A DNA stretch of 64,000 nucleotides from Gluconobacter vitians (lineage in GTDB: Bacteria; Pseudomonadota; Alphaproteobacteria; Acetobacterales; Acetobacteraceae): the NCBI RefSeq assembly GCF_015244565.1, contig NZ_JABCQG010000001.1, positions 278,228 through 342,227 on the forward strand, given 5' to 3'. Below are positions 24,691 through 33,131 of this stretch, one piece after another. Both the position numbers and the translations under genes were made by a program. The notes under the pieces are model-generated. The model searched no databases. It was not told the origin of the DNA and saw only the letters and a list, made by a program, of their open reading frames with translations. The stretch's first letter is position 1. Each line of letters opens with the position of its first letter.

Positions 24691-26060
24691 CTGCATCCTC
24701 GGTGACAAACTCAGGGGCGCATTGTCGCCCGTTGAGCCGTCTGCGCAAGGGTGTAAGCACCGGCCTTGCCGCGGGAACCTTCCTGACCCTTGCTGCCTGC
24801 TCGGGTGGCGGGTCATCCTCCGTGCCCGGTGTAGGCGGCATTCCGGGCGTTTCCGAAGGGCCGGGCGCACATGATGTTGGACTGATCCTGCCCCTGACGG
24901 GACGCAATGCGGCTTACGGCGCACGGATGCGCGATGCGGCGAAACTGGCACTCTCCACCAAGGGGTCCCCTGCGCTCGACGTGCATGACACGAATGGTCC
25001 GGGCGGTGCGGCGCAGGCAGCGCGCGATGCTCTGGCGCGTGGGGATGCGATTCTGCTGGGCCCCCTGACGGCCACCGAGACCGGGATGGCAGCACCGCTG
25101 GCCATTAATGCAGGCAAGCCTGAACTGGCTTTCACCAGCGACTCCACACAGGCCCGTCCGGGCGTCTGGGTCATGGGTCTGACGCCGGAGCAGCAGGTGC
25201 GCCGGATGGTGGATGCGGCGCGGGCGACGGGACGCAAGACTTTTGCGGCTTTCCTGCCGGATAATGCTTTCGGGCATGCGATGGGTGACGGGCTCGTGCG
25301 GGCCTGCCGGGATGCGGGTCTGACGGAGCCCCAGATCGTGTTCCATACGATGGATGCGCAGAACATTGATGACGGGATGAAGTCGCTTTCTGCTATCGAG
25401 ACACGCCAGCCTCCTGCCGCACCGGCTGCGGATGTGCCCGCCGGGCCGTCCGCGATTGATCCGACGGGAGAAGCTGCGCCTGATACAGCCACGGCGGGAA
25501 CGACAGGGGCCACCCCGTCCACGACCACGCCGGGAACGCCTGCTGCGACACCGACGCCCGCAGCACCGCCCGCGCCGGTTCCGCCGCCGCCATTCGACGC
25601 TCTGGTGCTGGCCGATACAGGGCTGGAACTCGGACGGATCATCACGGCGCTTCAGGCCGACCACATTGATTCGTCACAGGTCCAGATCATGGGACCGGCG
25701 CTGTGGAAGGCATTTGATGGCAAGCTCGGTGCGCTACATGGCGCCTGGTATGCGGCGTCCGATGCACATGACCGCATGGGATACGTTGCGCAGTACCGGG
25801 CGCTGTACAAACAGGCCCCGTCACCGGTCAGTGATTTCGCCTATGACGCTGCGGCTCTGGCCGGAAGCCTGATCCGCCAAGGCGGTGTGACGACCGAAGC
25901 GCTGACGCGGCCGGATGGTTATATGGGTGTGGATGGCCTGTTCCGTCTGCGTCCGGACGGACATGTGACGCGGGCTTTGGCGATCTATCAGATCCAGCGC
26001 GGTGGCGGAGCACGTGTTGTGGTGCCGGCATCGCGGGACGTCGCTCTTCGGCCAAGCTGA
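24675..26060 (+). CDS. LpoA-like penicillin-binding protein activator lipoprotein
   Basis: 461 residues. Signal with lipobox TLAAC (Cys38), then a type I periplasmic-binding-protein fold: VGLILPLTGRNAAYGARMRDAAKLAL, LLGPLTATETGMAAPLA, and later YVAQYRALYKQAPSPVSDFAYDAAALA. This matches the LpoA C-terminal/PBP-activator domain, expected to stimulate peptidoglycan synthases from the outer membrane. Residues 244-307 are a Pro/Thr/Ala-rich insertion inside the fold. Its start overlaps the divergent rsmI by 16 bases. Confidence 0.82.
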   Translation: MTFRTSASSVTNSGAHCRPLSRLRKGVSTGLAAGTFLTLAACSGGGSSSVPGVGGIPGVSEGPGAHDVGLILPLTGRNAAYGARMRDAAKLALSTKGSPALDVHDTNGPGGAAQAARDALARGDAILLGPLTATETGMAAPLAINAGKPELAFTSDSTQARPGVWVMGLTPEQQVRRMVDAARATGRKTFAAFLPDNAFGHAMGDGLVRACRDAGLTEPQIVFHTMDAQNIDDGMKSLSAIETRQPPAAPAADVPAGPSAIDPTGEAAPDTATAGTTGATPSTTTPGTPAATPTPAAPPAPVPPPPFDALVLADTGLELGRIITALQADHIDSSQVQIMGPALWKAFDGKLGALHGAWYAASDAHDRMGYVAQYRALYKQAPSPVSDFAYDAAALAGSLIRQGGVTTEALTRPDGYMGVDGLFRLRPDGHVTRALAIYQIQRGGGARVVVPASRDVALRPS

Positions 26061-26075
26061 TTAGGATATCCCAAG

Positions 26076-26114
26076 AAAAAAGCGCGTCCGTTCTTTGAAC
26101 GGCGCGCTTTTTTT
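26076..26114. terminator. Strong two-way intrinsic terminator
   Basis: Stem arms GCGCG (26082-26086) with CCGTTC, and GAACGG with CGCGC (26103-26107), around loop TTT, with one bulged T. The stem is flanked by six A on the left and seven T on the right. It therefore ends the LpoA-like transcript on the plus strand and the small gene on the minus strand. Confidence 0.92.
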
Positions 26115-26144
26115 GTGTCTGGACGAGGAAATCCGGGCGCAGGG

Positions 26145-26528
26145 TCAGGCGGCGTAGGTCTCGGCGAGGGGCAGGACCGGACGGATGACATGCAGGGCGA
26201 GTTCGAAGCTGGCATAGCTTCCGAGTTCGTGCTCGCGGATCTGGTCGATCAGCACCCAGCGCATTCCTTGCGGGCGCAGCATGTAGGCCGGATCGGGGTT
26301 TTCGCGCACCCAGACCAGAACGTGATCGACAGGCGCGGTACCATCCACATTGACAACATCATGGGCCGCCGGAGCAATTTCCGCGTCGAACACGCCCATC
26401 CGCTGTCCGGCTTCCAGCCAGCGCAGGAGATACTCGCGGTGACGGGGCAGAAGGCCCTGGCGCAGAGGCACGATATTGCCTGCGCTGCGGCCATGAGGGA
26501 GGTCGTGAAGGTGAGTCACCTGCGCCAT
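26145..26528 (-). CDS. Conserved-looking small protein of unknown function
   Basis: 127 residues from the ATG at 26528, supported by GAGGA six bases upstream; longer in-frame readings lack support. It begins MAQVTHLHDLPHGRSAGNIVPLRQGLLPRHREYLLRWLEAG. It has no signal peptide or membrane segment, and it is rich in aromatic, Arg and Glu residues in a mixed alpha/beta pattern. Family not recognised. The following 171 bases up to the acyltransferase gene are comparatively A/T-rich and hold no gene that I can see; they probably contain its promoter. Confidence 0.65.
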   Translation of the reverse strand: MAQVTHLHDLPHGRSAGNIVPLRQGLLPRHREYLLRWLEAGQRMGVFDAEIAPAAHDVVNVDGTAPVDHVLVWVRENPDPAYMLRPQGMRWVLIDQIREHELGSYASFELALHVIRPVLPLAETYAA

Positions 26529-26699
26529 CAGGAAGTCCTCATCAAAAAGCCGGGCAAGACACCCGGGTCGTGGTGATGGGTTCAGGCTAGGGTCCGAAAG
26601 GGGCGATTCACAATCTTTAATAACGTCTGAAGCGGGTTTCGCGACACAAACCGTCCCTACTGTGACAAATCTGCCATGCTCTAAACGCATAGCTTAACA

Positions 26700-27608
26700 T
26701 TATGTTGTCATATTCCGGTACAGTGATTTGTCCCAGCGCCGGTGCAGCCACAGCCATGAGCCCGGGATTTCGCGGATCCATGATTCGAGGCGGTTATTGA
26801 ACAGCTGCGTCAGGGCGTGGGTGTCTTTCGCGCGGTCGTCACTCTTCTCGGGCAGGAAAGGCGGGTCCACGACCAGCACGAGTCTGGCCGGACCGTCCCG
26901 GCGCACATGGCCGGTGACGATCAGGGCGTCATGTCTCAGCGCAAACACGGCTGCGGCGGATGCCGTCATGGCAGGGCGACCGAACAGCCGGGCCTCGATC
27001 CCGTCATTCATTTTCTGGTCGCCCAGCACGCCCAGATGCCCGCCTTTGGACAGGTATTTCAGGGCCGAGCGTGCGCCTTTTGCGCCTTTGGGAAACATGG
27101 GGACGTCCTGTCCCATGGCATCCTGACGCAGCTGATGGATCAGCCTGTCAACGCCGGGATTGCTCGCCGCACGATAGAAGGAGGCGAATGGCATGCCGTA
27201 GCGGGCGACGACCGGCGGCATGAGTTCCCAGTTGCCGATATGGCCTGAAAAGAAGATGACTGGCCGACCTGAGGCTTTTGCAGCCTCAAGGTGTTCGGCA
27301 CCCTCAACGCTCCAGCCTGCGCCGGAAGGTGTGTCCTGTTTCAGGCGGCCAATATGTGGAAATTCTCCGACGGTGCGGCCCAGATTTTCCCAGCAGTCGC
27401 GGACGATCTGCCTGCGGGCTGGCGCATCATATTCGGGGAGGGCCAGTTGCAAATTGCGGTCGGCCACTCTGGAGACGGGCAGCAGTGGGCCGATCGTGCG
27501 GGCGACGAAACCTCCGACATTGGAGGATGCTGCGGGAGGCAGGGCGCGGATCGCGGCCAGCAGGCTCCGGACGAGCAGGGTTTCGGCACGGTACAGAAAA
27601 GATGTCAC
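26700..27608 (-). CDS. LpxL/HtrB-like lipid A acyltransferase
   Basis: 302 residues of the lysophospholipid acyltransferase superfamily, lauroyl/myristoyl transferase branch. Visible are an N-terminal membrane-associating helix, the catalytic H-x4-E type motif FFSGHIGNWELM near residue 120, FYRAASNPGVDRL, LGVLGDQKMNDGIEARLFGRPA, and ESWIREIPGSWLWLHRRW at the C-terminus. It probably adds a secondary acyl chain to Kdo-lipid A. It overlaps lpxK by four bases, and the order waaA-lpxK-lpxL supports the lipid A role. Confidence 0.88.
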   Translation of the reverse strand: MTSFLYRAETLLVRSLLAAIRALPPAASSNVGGFVARTIGPLLPVSRVADRNLQLALPEYDAPARRQIVRDCWENLGRTVGEFPHIGRLKQDTPSGAGWSVEGAEHLEAAKASGRPVIFFSGHIGNWELMPPVVARYGMPFASFYRAASNPGVDRLIHQLRQDAMGQDVPMFPKGAKGARSALKYLSKGGHLGVLGDQKMNDGIEARLFGRPAMTASAAAVFALRHDALIVTGHVRRDGPARLVLVVDPPFLPEKSDDRAKDTHALTQLFNNRLESWIREIPGSWLWLHRRWDKSLYRNMTT

Positions 27609-28588
27609 GAGGCAGTAAACAGCAGGTCGAGCAGGCGTTCGGGGGATTGCGGGTCGGCCCAGAGCAGTTCCACGCCAATGACTTTGACCTGTGTCCGGAA
27701 CGGGAATGGCAGTTTCACGGCGTCCTTTGCGGTTGTAACCAGCGTGGTGCCCGATTCCCGGCTGAGGGTCTCGAGGCGCTGGATGTCACGGGGCGTATAG
27801 AAATGGTGGTCCGGGAAAGGCAGTGCCCGGATGGGAGCGACACCGGCATCCCGCAGCATGTCGAAGAATTTTTCCGGCCGTCCGATCCCGGCGAAGGCAA
27901 CAATGCGTCGGCCCTGAAGTTTCCGGATTTCCGGCCCGGGAACCAGCCTTGCCTGCGCGGTCAGAAGGCTGGTCGGGAAAGTGGGTAGAAGATTGTGCCT
28001 GTCCTCCCCGATGATGACGGCGGCCTGTGCGCGCGGAAGAGCATCGGCGAGCGGTTCGCGCAGGGGGCCAGCGGGGAGGACGCAACCATTCCCGAAGCCG
28101 GACGGTCCGTCCACCACAAGGACAGAAACATCCTTATGGAGCGTCGGGTTCTGGAAGCCGTCATCCATGATCAGGCAGTCGGCGCCCTGGGCGATGGCCA
28201 GCCGCGCGGTTTCGGCGCGGTCCGCACCAATCCATGTGGGAGCCGCCTGCGCAAGGAGAAGCGGTTCGTCGCCGACATCGCGGGGCGTGCTGTGACCGGG
28301 ATTGACCGCGATGGGGCCACGCTCACGGCCGCCATGGCCGCGGCTCAGGATATGGGGATGATAGCCGCGATCCTTAAGACGCTGGACAAGATCAAGGGTG
28401 AGGGGGGTCTTGCCTGTTCCGCCAGTGGTGATGTTGCCGCAGCACAGGACCGGGACGGAGGCATGAAAGGTGGGCTGTCTGAGACGGCGGCGGGTGAGTG
28501 TCGTGGCGATAAGCGAAAAGGGACGCAGAAGGCGGGCTGCGACGCCGGGGGCGGGACGAAGCCAGAAACGGGGCGGGCGACGTTTCAT
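27605..28588 (-). CDS. lpxK: Tetraacyldisaccharide 4'-kinase
   Basis: Phosphorylates the 4' position of the lipid A disaccharide at the inner membrane. 327 residues with the P-loop NITTGGTGKTPLTLDL near residue 51, followed by LSRGHGGRERGP, DEPLLLAQAAPTWIGADR, and LIMDDGFQNPTLHKDVSVLVVD, all characteristic of LpxK. ATGA overlaps on both sides tie it to the fused WaaA gene and to the acyltransferase. Confidence 0.95.
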   Translation of the reverse strand: MKRRPPRFWLRPAPGVAARLLRPFSLIATTLTRRRLRQPTFHASVPVLCCGNITTGGTGKTPLTLDLVQRLKDRGYHPHILSRGHGGRERGPIAVNPGHSTPRDVGDEPLLLAQAAPTWIGADRAETARLAIAQGADCLIMDDGFQNPTLHKDVSVLVVDGPSGFGNGCVLPAGPLREPLADALPRAQAAVIIGEDRHNLLPTFPTSLLTAQARLVPGPEIRKLQGRRIVAFAGIGRPEKFFDMLRDAGVAPIRALPFPDHHFYTPRDIQRLETLSRESGTTLVTTAKDAVKLPFPFRTQVKVIGVELLWADPQSPERLLDLLFTAS

Positions 28589-30450
28589 CGTTCAACCGTG
28601 TCCAGGATGCGATCCCGCAGAACGCTCACTACGGAGCGCTGCAACCCTTCTGTCCTGACGGGCGGGAGGGGGGATTCGAGCCATCGTGTCAGACACTCCA
28701 CATCGTTCACGATCTGGAGTGTATCAGAAACAGCGGCTATTGCCTCCCGCCAGTTCTCCATTTTTGGCCCCGTGGCTGTCGGAACTCCCAGACGCAGCGG
28801 CTCGAACGGATTGTGACCGCCGCCTTTTCCGGCAAGGGAATTGCCAAGGAAACAGCGATCGGCCAGCCGGTAGAACAGGCCAAGCTCGCCAAGCGTATCC
28901 GCCATCCAGACTGGCGTGTGTGGGGTCGGGTCCTGACCCATGGAGCGTCTTGGGAAGCTGAAACGGGCTGCCAGTTCCGCGCCCCGGGCCGGGTGGCGCG
29001 GGACGATGATGGTCAGCAGGTCGGGCAGGAGCCTGCGGGCATTCTCAGCGGCCTGAAGCACCAGTTCTTCTTCACCCGGATGGGTGGAGGCGGCTACGAA
29101 GACCGGGCGGTTGCCGATCAGTGTCTTCAGGCGCGCATATTCGGCTTCATCATAGGGAAGGGGCGGTGCATCCTGTTTCAGGTCGCCGTCCTCATAGACC
29201 GGAGAGGCGCCAAGCGCGCGGAAACGGGCCGCATCTTCCGGTCCGCGTGCCGCAACCCAGGTCAGGCGCTTCATCATGCGCTGCGCCGGGCCATGCAGGC
29301 GGCCCCAGCGTCGGGCCGAGCGGTCTGACAGGCGGCCGTTGACGAGCATGACCGGAATATCGCGGCGCGAGCACGCGGCGATAATGCCGGGCCAGAGTTC
29401 GCTTTCAACGAAAATGGCACCTTCCGGCTGCCACAGGTTCAGGAAGCGCCGGAGCCAGCGGGGAACGTCATGGGGGATGAACCGGTGAATGATCCGCTGT
29501 CCGTACAGGGGATGCCGCGCCACGATCTCACTGCCGGTGACGGTGGCAGTCGTGAACAGAAGACGCATGTCCGGTCTGGCGGCAAGAAGGGCATCGGCCA
29601 GCGGCAGGGCGCAGAGCGTTTCGCCGACGCTTGCGGCATGGATCCAGAGAAGCTGCCCCGTCGGGCGGCGGCCATTGCCCAGCCCCATGCGTTCGCGCAG
29701 ACGTCCGGGGAGTTCGCGGCCACGATGCAGGCGGATCCGCAGCATGACCGTAAGGGCCGGTGCCAGCACGGTGCCGGCGATACGCCATGCGCGATCGGCG
29801 AGATTGGACTGCCGGTGCCGGACAACGCTCTCGGCCCGCCGGGACACATCATTCAATGCGCTCTGGAGAGCTGTCGCGTCAGGCTGGAACAGGGGTTCGC
29901 CCATGATCAGGGCACCGCGTCCGAAAGGGAGCGGGAAAATCAGTCCGTCCCATGACGGCAGAGGCAGGCCCGTGCTGGCCAGCCCGACAGGAACCACCGC
30001 GCAGCGTGCAAGCCGTGACAGCGCGACGGCTCCGGGCTGCACTTCTTCCGCAGGGCCACGGGGTCCGTCGGGCGTGATCGCGACCAGCGAGCCCGTTTCG
30101 AGTTCTTTCAGAGCCGTGCGGAGGACTGCCGCGCCGCCCTTGTTCTTGCCCTTTTTGCCGGACGAGCCGTGGATACCGATGATGCCCCACGGACGCACGA
30201 CATCGGCGATCAGCATGCCATCCGGATTGCGGGAGATCAGCACCCGCAGTGACAGGCGGGGTTCCAGTGTGCGTGCCCAGAACCACAGGGTCGGGCTCAG
30301 TGTCAGGGAGCGGTGCCAGAACGCGACAACCGTGCCCTGATCCGCGGTTGTCAGGGTCTCAAGGGCGCGGGGGGAGCCGCTGACCTGCCAGCGCGTGGAG
30401 CGTAGGCAGGCCCCCAGCCACAGGCGCAGGAGGCGCGGAAGCAGTGTCAT
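28585..30450 (-). CDS. waaA: Fusion: DUF374-type acyltransferase plus Kdo transferase WaaA
   Basis: 621 residues from the ATG at 30450; a TTG at 30486 is the only longer start. Residues 1-195 form a lysophospholipid-acyltransferase-like DUF374 domain (VVAFWHRSLTL, SRNPDGMLIADVVRPWGI, ITPDGPRGPAEEVQPGAVALSRL). Residues 215-621 form a full Kdo transferase (RERMGLGN, WIHAASVGET, FVESELWPGI, NGRLSDRSARRW, VAASTHPGEEELVLQAA, GKGGGHNPFEPL). WaaA attaches Kdo to lipid IVA. In many alphaproteobacteria the two domains are separate neighbouring genes. The fusion is read through in one frame with no stop. Confidence 0.9.
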   Translation of the reverse strand: MTLLPRLLRLWLGACLRSTRWQVSGSPRALETLTTADQGTVVAFWHRSLTLSPTLWFWARTLEPRLSLRVLISRNPDGMLIADVVRPWGIIGIHGSSGKKGKNKGGAAVLRTALKELETGSLVAITPDGPRGPAEEVQPGAVALSRLARCAVVPVGLASTGLPLPSWDGLIFPLPFGRGALIMGEPLFQPDATALQSALNDVSRRAESVVRHRQSNLADRAWRIAGTVLAPALTVMLRIRLHRGRELPGRLRERMGLGNGRRPTGQLLWIHAASVGETLCALPLADALLAARPDMRLLFTTATVTGSEIVARHPLYGQRIIHRFIPHDVPRWLRRFLNLWQPEGAIFVESELWPGIIAACSRRDIPVMLVNGRLSDRSARRWGRLHGPAQRMMKRLTWVAARGPEDAARFRALGASPVYEDGDLKQDAPPLPYDEAEYARLKTLIGNRPVFVAASTHPGEEELVLQAAENARRLLPDLLTIIVPRHPARGAELAARFSFPRRSMGQDPTPHTPVWMADTLGELGLFYRLADRCFLGNSLAGKGGGHNPFEPLRLGVPTATGPKMENWREAIAAVSDTLQIVNDVECLTRWLESPLPPVRTEGLQRSVVSVLRDRILDTVER

Positions 30451-30502
30451 GGCGTGTCGGGTAGCACGCGGCGTTACAGGCGGCAAAGGCTGTGCATGTT
30501 TT

Positions 30503-30535
30503 CACCCGGCGCTGCGGCCATCACGGCGCCGGATG
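30503..30535 (-). terminator. Hairpin with stop codon in its loop (PL7-like gene)
   Basis: On the minus-strand transcript, CATCCGGCGC pairs with GCGCCGGGTG (10 bp, one G-U) around a 13-base loop that contains the TGA of the gene (30521-30523). Only a few A residues follow and there is no U-tract. Confidence 0.5.
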
Positions 30536-31249
30536 ACGGACATCAAGGGATGTGAAGGTCACGCGGGCCATGTCGCCATGACAGGGCATGTGCCATCCGG
30601 TCTGGCCTGCCACGGCCTCAAACCACATGACCGGCGCTGTTGCAGCGACAGGCATGGGAAGCACGCTGCGAGTTCCGTTGACGATGATCTGCAGCGTGCC
30701 ACTGGGGCGGGATGAAATCGTGTAGCTGATATGGCGGTCCGGATAGATCGTCCCGGCGGTAATACGGCGCGTGCTGGTGCCGTCATGGACGATGGCGGTC
30801 ACCTGCGAATGACGGTTGTCGGCAACCAGTTCGGCGACGGGGCCATGCGGGCTCTGGATACGCCCGACTATGACGCGCTGGTCGCTGGGCCAGGTGTCGA
30901 TATGCAGGCTGGCACTCATATCGGCCGGGGTCTGCTGGAAGTACCAGGCCGTGCCTTCACGCAGGACCGTTGCAGGGGCCGTCTGTCCCTGGATGGAGGG
31001 CTGGAGCCCGTCCGTCTGCAGGGTAATCGCACCTGTCGCCGTATTCCGTTGGTAAAACGGGCTGTGATACCCGGCTGCAAGCGTGTTGCCCGGAATGAGG
31101 CGCAGCTTCAGGCGTGCGGCCGGTTCCTGAAGGGTGAAGCTGCCTGCCTGTGGTGGCTGCGGCGTGTCCATGCCCCATGCGGGTGTCAGGGCTGGACCTG
31201 CCAGGGCAAGGGTCAGGCAGGTCGCACAGACAAGGCGGGACAGGGACAT
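30521..31249 (-). CDS. Exported protein, possibly polysaccharide lyase 7-like
   Basis: 242 residues with a signal peptide (LVCATCLTLALAGPALTPAWG). The mature part is a beta-rich domain. TVLREGTAWYF, VIVGRIQSPHGPVAELV, DRHISYTISSRPSGTLQIIVNG, and a late WFEAVAGQTGW fall in the order and spacing of the alginate-lyase-2 (PL7) jelly roll. The usual catalytic QIH reads RIQ and the usual YFKAGxYxQ reads WFEAVAGQTG here, so it may be a non-catalytic or differently acting relative. This is inference by eye. The ribosome site AAGGA precedes the ATG. Confidence 0.5.
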   Translation of the reverse strand: MSLSRLVCATCLTLALAGPALTPAWGMDTPQPPQAGSFTLQEPAARLKLRLIPGNTLAAGYHSPFYQRNTATGAITLQTDGLQPSIQGQTAPATVLREGTAWYFQQTPADMSASLHIDTWPSDQRVIVGRIQSPHGPVAELVADNRHSQVTAIVHDGTSTRRITAGTIYPDRHISYTISSRPSGTLQIIVNGTRSVLPMPVAATAPVMWFEAVAGQTGWHMPCHGDMARVTFTSLDVRHPAP

Positions 31250-31290
31250 GATGGATCCTTCAGGAAAACGGGCAGGCGGGAAAAATATCT

Positions 31291-32175
31291 TCAGCGGCTC
31301 ATGAGAACGGTCAGCTGAGCCTTTTCAAGAATGTGACGGGTCACGCCACCCAGAATCATCTGGCGCAGGCGGGAGTGGGAATAGGCGCCCATGCCCAGCA
31401 TATCGGCATTGAACTCCGTAGCCGCTTTCAGCAGACCCGCACCGATGTCACGGTTGATGGCCCCGAATTCGCGGGTCGTGGCGGAAATGCCGTGCATCCG
31501 CAGATAGGTCACGACCTCATCCGCACCCGGACCACGACGCTGGTAATCCTGACAGGTCAGAACCTGCACGGCTTCGGCCTTGTGAGCCCAGGGCAGGATG
31601 CAGCGCAGGGCCAGCGAGGCTTCCGGTGTGCCGTTCCAGGCGATGGCAATCCGCTTGCCCACCGTCTTCGGCGGTGTGGGAGGCGCGATCACCAGAGGGC
31701 GTCCGCTGTCAAAGAGAATGGCGTGCAGTGTCTCGGAAGCACGCGGATCGCCGTCCTTGGCCAGGTTCGGGACCAGCGTCATGTCGGCCAGACGCGAACG
31801 CCATGTCAGGGAATCATGCTCGGTCCCGTTGAGGACATCGAGGCTGGCGCTGACGCCATCGCCCGCGGAGGAGCCGATCTTGGAGGGCTCGACGCGGCGG
31901 ATGCCGTGTTCATGAATGAAACTGTCGAAAGCCTTGCGGATCGAGATCGCGCGGCGCTGGGCCTCGGTCGTGGCCGTGTCGATCATTTCATTGACCATGC
32001 CGGCCGAAATGCCTTCACCCGCAAGCGTCGCGACCTCGGACGGGTCCGAGCCGACCACGACGGCCGACAGATGGGCTTCGAAACGGCGCGCGAAATCAAG
32101 CGCCACTGACATGACGGCTTCGAGGTCACCGGAGCCGTTCAGGGGGAGAAGGATATTCTTGATATCAATAAGCAT
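31291..32175 (-). CDS. Universal stress protein with two Usp domains
   Basis: 294 residues from the ATG at 32175; a start at 32196 would add seven residues. Two tandem Usp folds are present. The first starts DIKNILLPLNGSGDLEAVMSVALDFARRF. The second starts GKRIAIAWNGTPEASLALRCILPWA and ends with the nucleotide-binding pattern GMGAYSHSRLRQMILGGVTRHIL. The first domain lacks a clear G-x2-G-x9-G motif, so only the second may bind ATP. Stress-related role is known for the family; the partner is unknown. Confidence 0.88.
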   Translation of the reverse strand: MLIDIKNILLPLNGSGDLEAVMSVALDFARRFEAHLSAVVVGSDPSEVATLAGEGISAGMVNEMIDTATTEAQRRAISIRKAFDSFIHEHGIRRVEPSKIGSSAGDGVSASLDVLNGTEHDSLTWRSRLADMTLVPNLAKDGDPRASETLHAILFDSGRPLVIAPPTPPKTVGKRIAIAWNGTPEASLALRCILPWAHKAEAVQVLTCQDYQRRGPGADEVVTYLRMHGISATTREFGAINRDIGAGLLKAATEFNADMLGMGAYSHSRLRQMILGGVTRHILEKAQLTVLMSR

Positions 32176-32223
32176 GGGTAAAGGCTCCCCGGCCAAAAAT
32201 CTTTGTACGTCGTTCTGATGTAT

Positions 32224-32826
32224 TTACGGATAAAGTCGCGTGACGTTCCATCCGTTTCCATCACGTGTCCACACAGCCCGGTCATGCAGGCGATAGGGCC
32301 GGTCCTGCCAGAATTCGATGGCCTCGGGGACTACGCGGAATCCGGACCAGTTGGCGGGGCGGGGGATCGGACCATCGCCATATTTTTCGTCCGCAGCCTT
32401 CAGGCGCTCCTCGAACGTGCTGCGATCATCCAGCGGGCGGGACTGGTCCGAGGCAATGGCGCCAAGACGGGACATGCGCGAGCGGCTTGCGAAATAGGCG
32501 TCGGCTTCTTCCGCGCTGACAGCCTCGACCAGTCCTTCGATCCGGATCTGGCGGCGCAGGGACTTCCAGTGGAACAGCAGGGCGGCATGCGGATTGGCCA
32601 GAAGCTCGCGCCCCTTGCGGCTTTCGAGATTGGTATAGAAGACAAAGCCCCGCTCATCCGCGCCCTTGAGCAGCAGCATCCGTACGGACGGGCGTCCGTC
32701 CGGCGTGGCGGTCGCGACGGCCATCGCATTGGGATCATTCGGCTCGGACTTTTCCGCATCCGACATCCAGGCCGCGAACAGGGCAAAAGGATCGGCCTTG
32801 AGGTCAATCAGGGGAATGTCGGACAT
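32224..32826 (-). CDS. pdxH: Pyridoxamine 5'-phosphate oxidase
   Basis: FMN-dependent oxidase that makes pyridoxal 5'-phosphate. 200 residues from the ATG at 32826, which has AAGGAG nine bases upstream. Family blocks are AMAVATATPDGRPSVRMLLLKG, GFVFYTNLESRKGRELLANP, ALLFHWKSLRRQIRIEG, SRMSRLGAIASDQS, and the C-terminal signature RPYRLHDRAVWTRDGNGWNVTRLYP split across the last 25 residues. Divergent from fabI. Confidence 0.95.
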   Translation of the reverse strand: MSDIPLIDLKADPFALFAAWMSDAEKSEPNDPNAMAVATATPDGRPSVRMLLLKGADERGFVFYTNLESRKGRELLANPHAALLFHWKSLRRQIRIEGLVEAVSAEEADAYFASRSRMSRLGAIASDQSRPLDDRSTFEERLKAADEKYGDGPIPRPANWSGFRVVPEAIEFWQDRPYRLHDRAVWTRDGNGWNVTRLYP

Positions 32827-33131
32827 GGGAGTCTCCTTGGTAACAAGATCGGCGCGGCAGGACCGGGCCGCCATGCTCGCAGTCATAGCGCGTCCGGTCG
32901 GGTCCATCCATGTGGAGAGTTTAAGAGCGCTCTGCATGTCATGCCTTGATCTGGGACAGTGCACGAAAAATAAGTACGGTCTGTTAAGACGAGTGCTTTC
33001 CGCAGGTCCCAGTGATGCCTTAATGCCCAGTTTGCAGGCAAAAAACGGCGTAATGGTCGCAAAGTCTTGTCTGTCACGGGCGCTTGTGCAACCACGGCCC
33101 TCAATACGCCAACGCGATTCAGGAAATCACC
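32827..33131. promoter_or_regulatory. Divergent intergenic region pdxH-fabI
   Basis: 305 bases without a supported gene. It must hold the promoters of pdxH (minus) and fabI-aroC (plus). A tentative plus-strand promoter is TTGATC (32946-32951), 17 bases, then AATAAG (32969-32974), four of six matches in each box, which would leave a leader of about 150 bases before fabI. I see no convincing operator or riboswitch. Confidence 0.3.

Noticed and set aside
26696..26706. A/T palindrome AACAT/ATGTT over the stop of the LpxL-like gene
   Set aside because: It resembles the stop-in-loop hairpins, but a 5-bp A/T stem is too weak to count.
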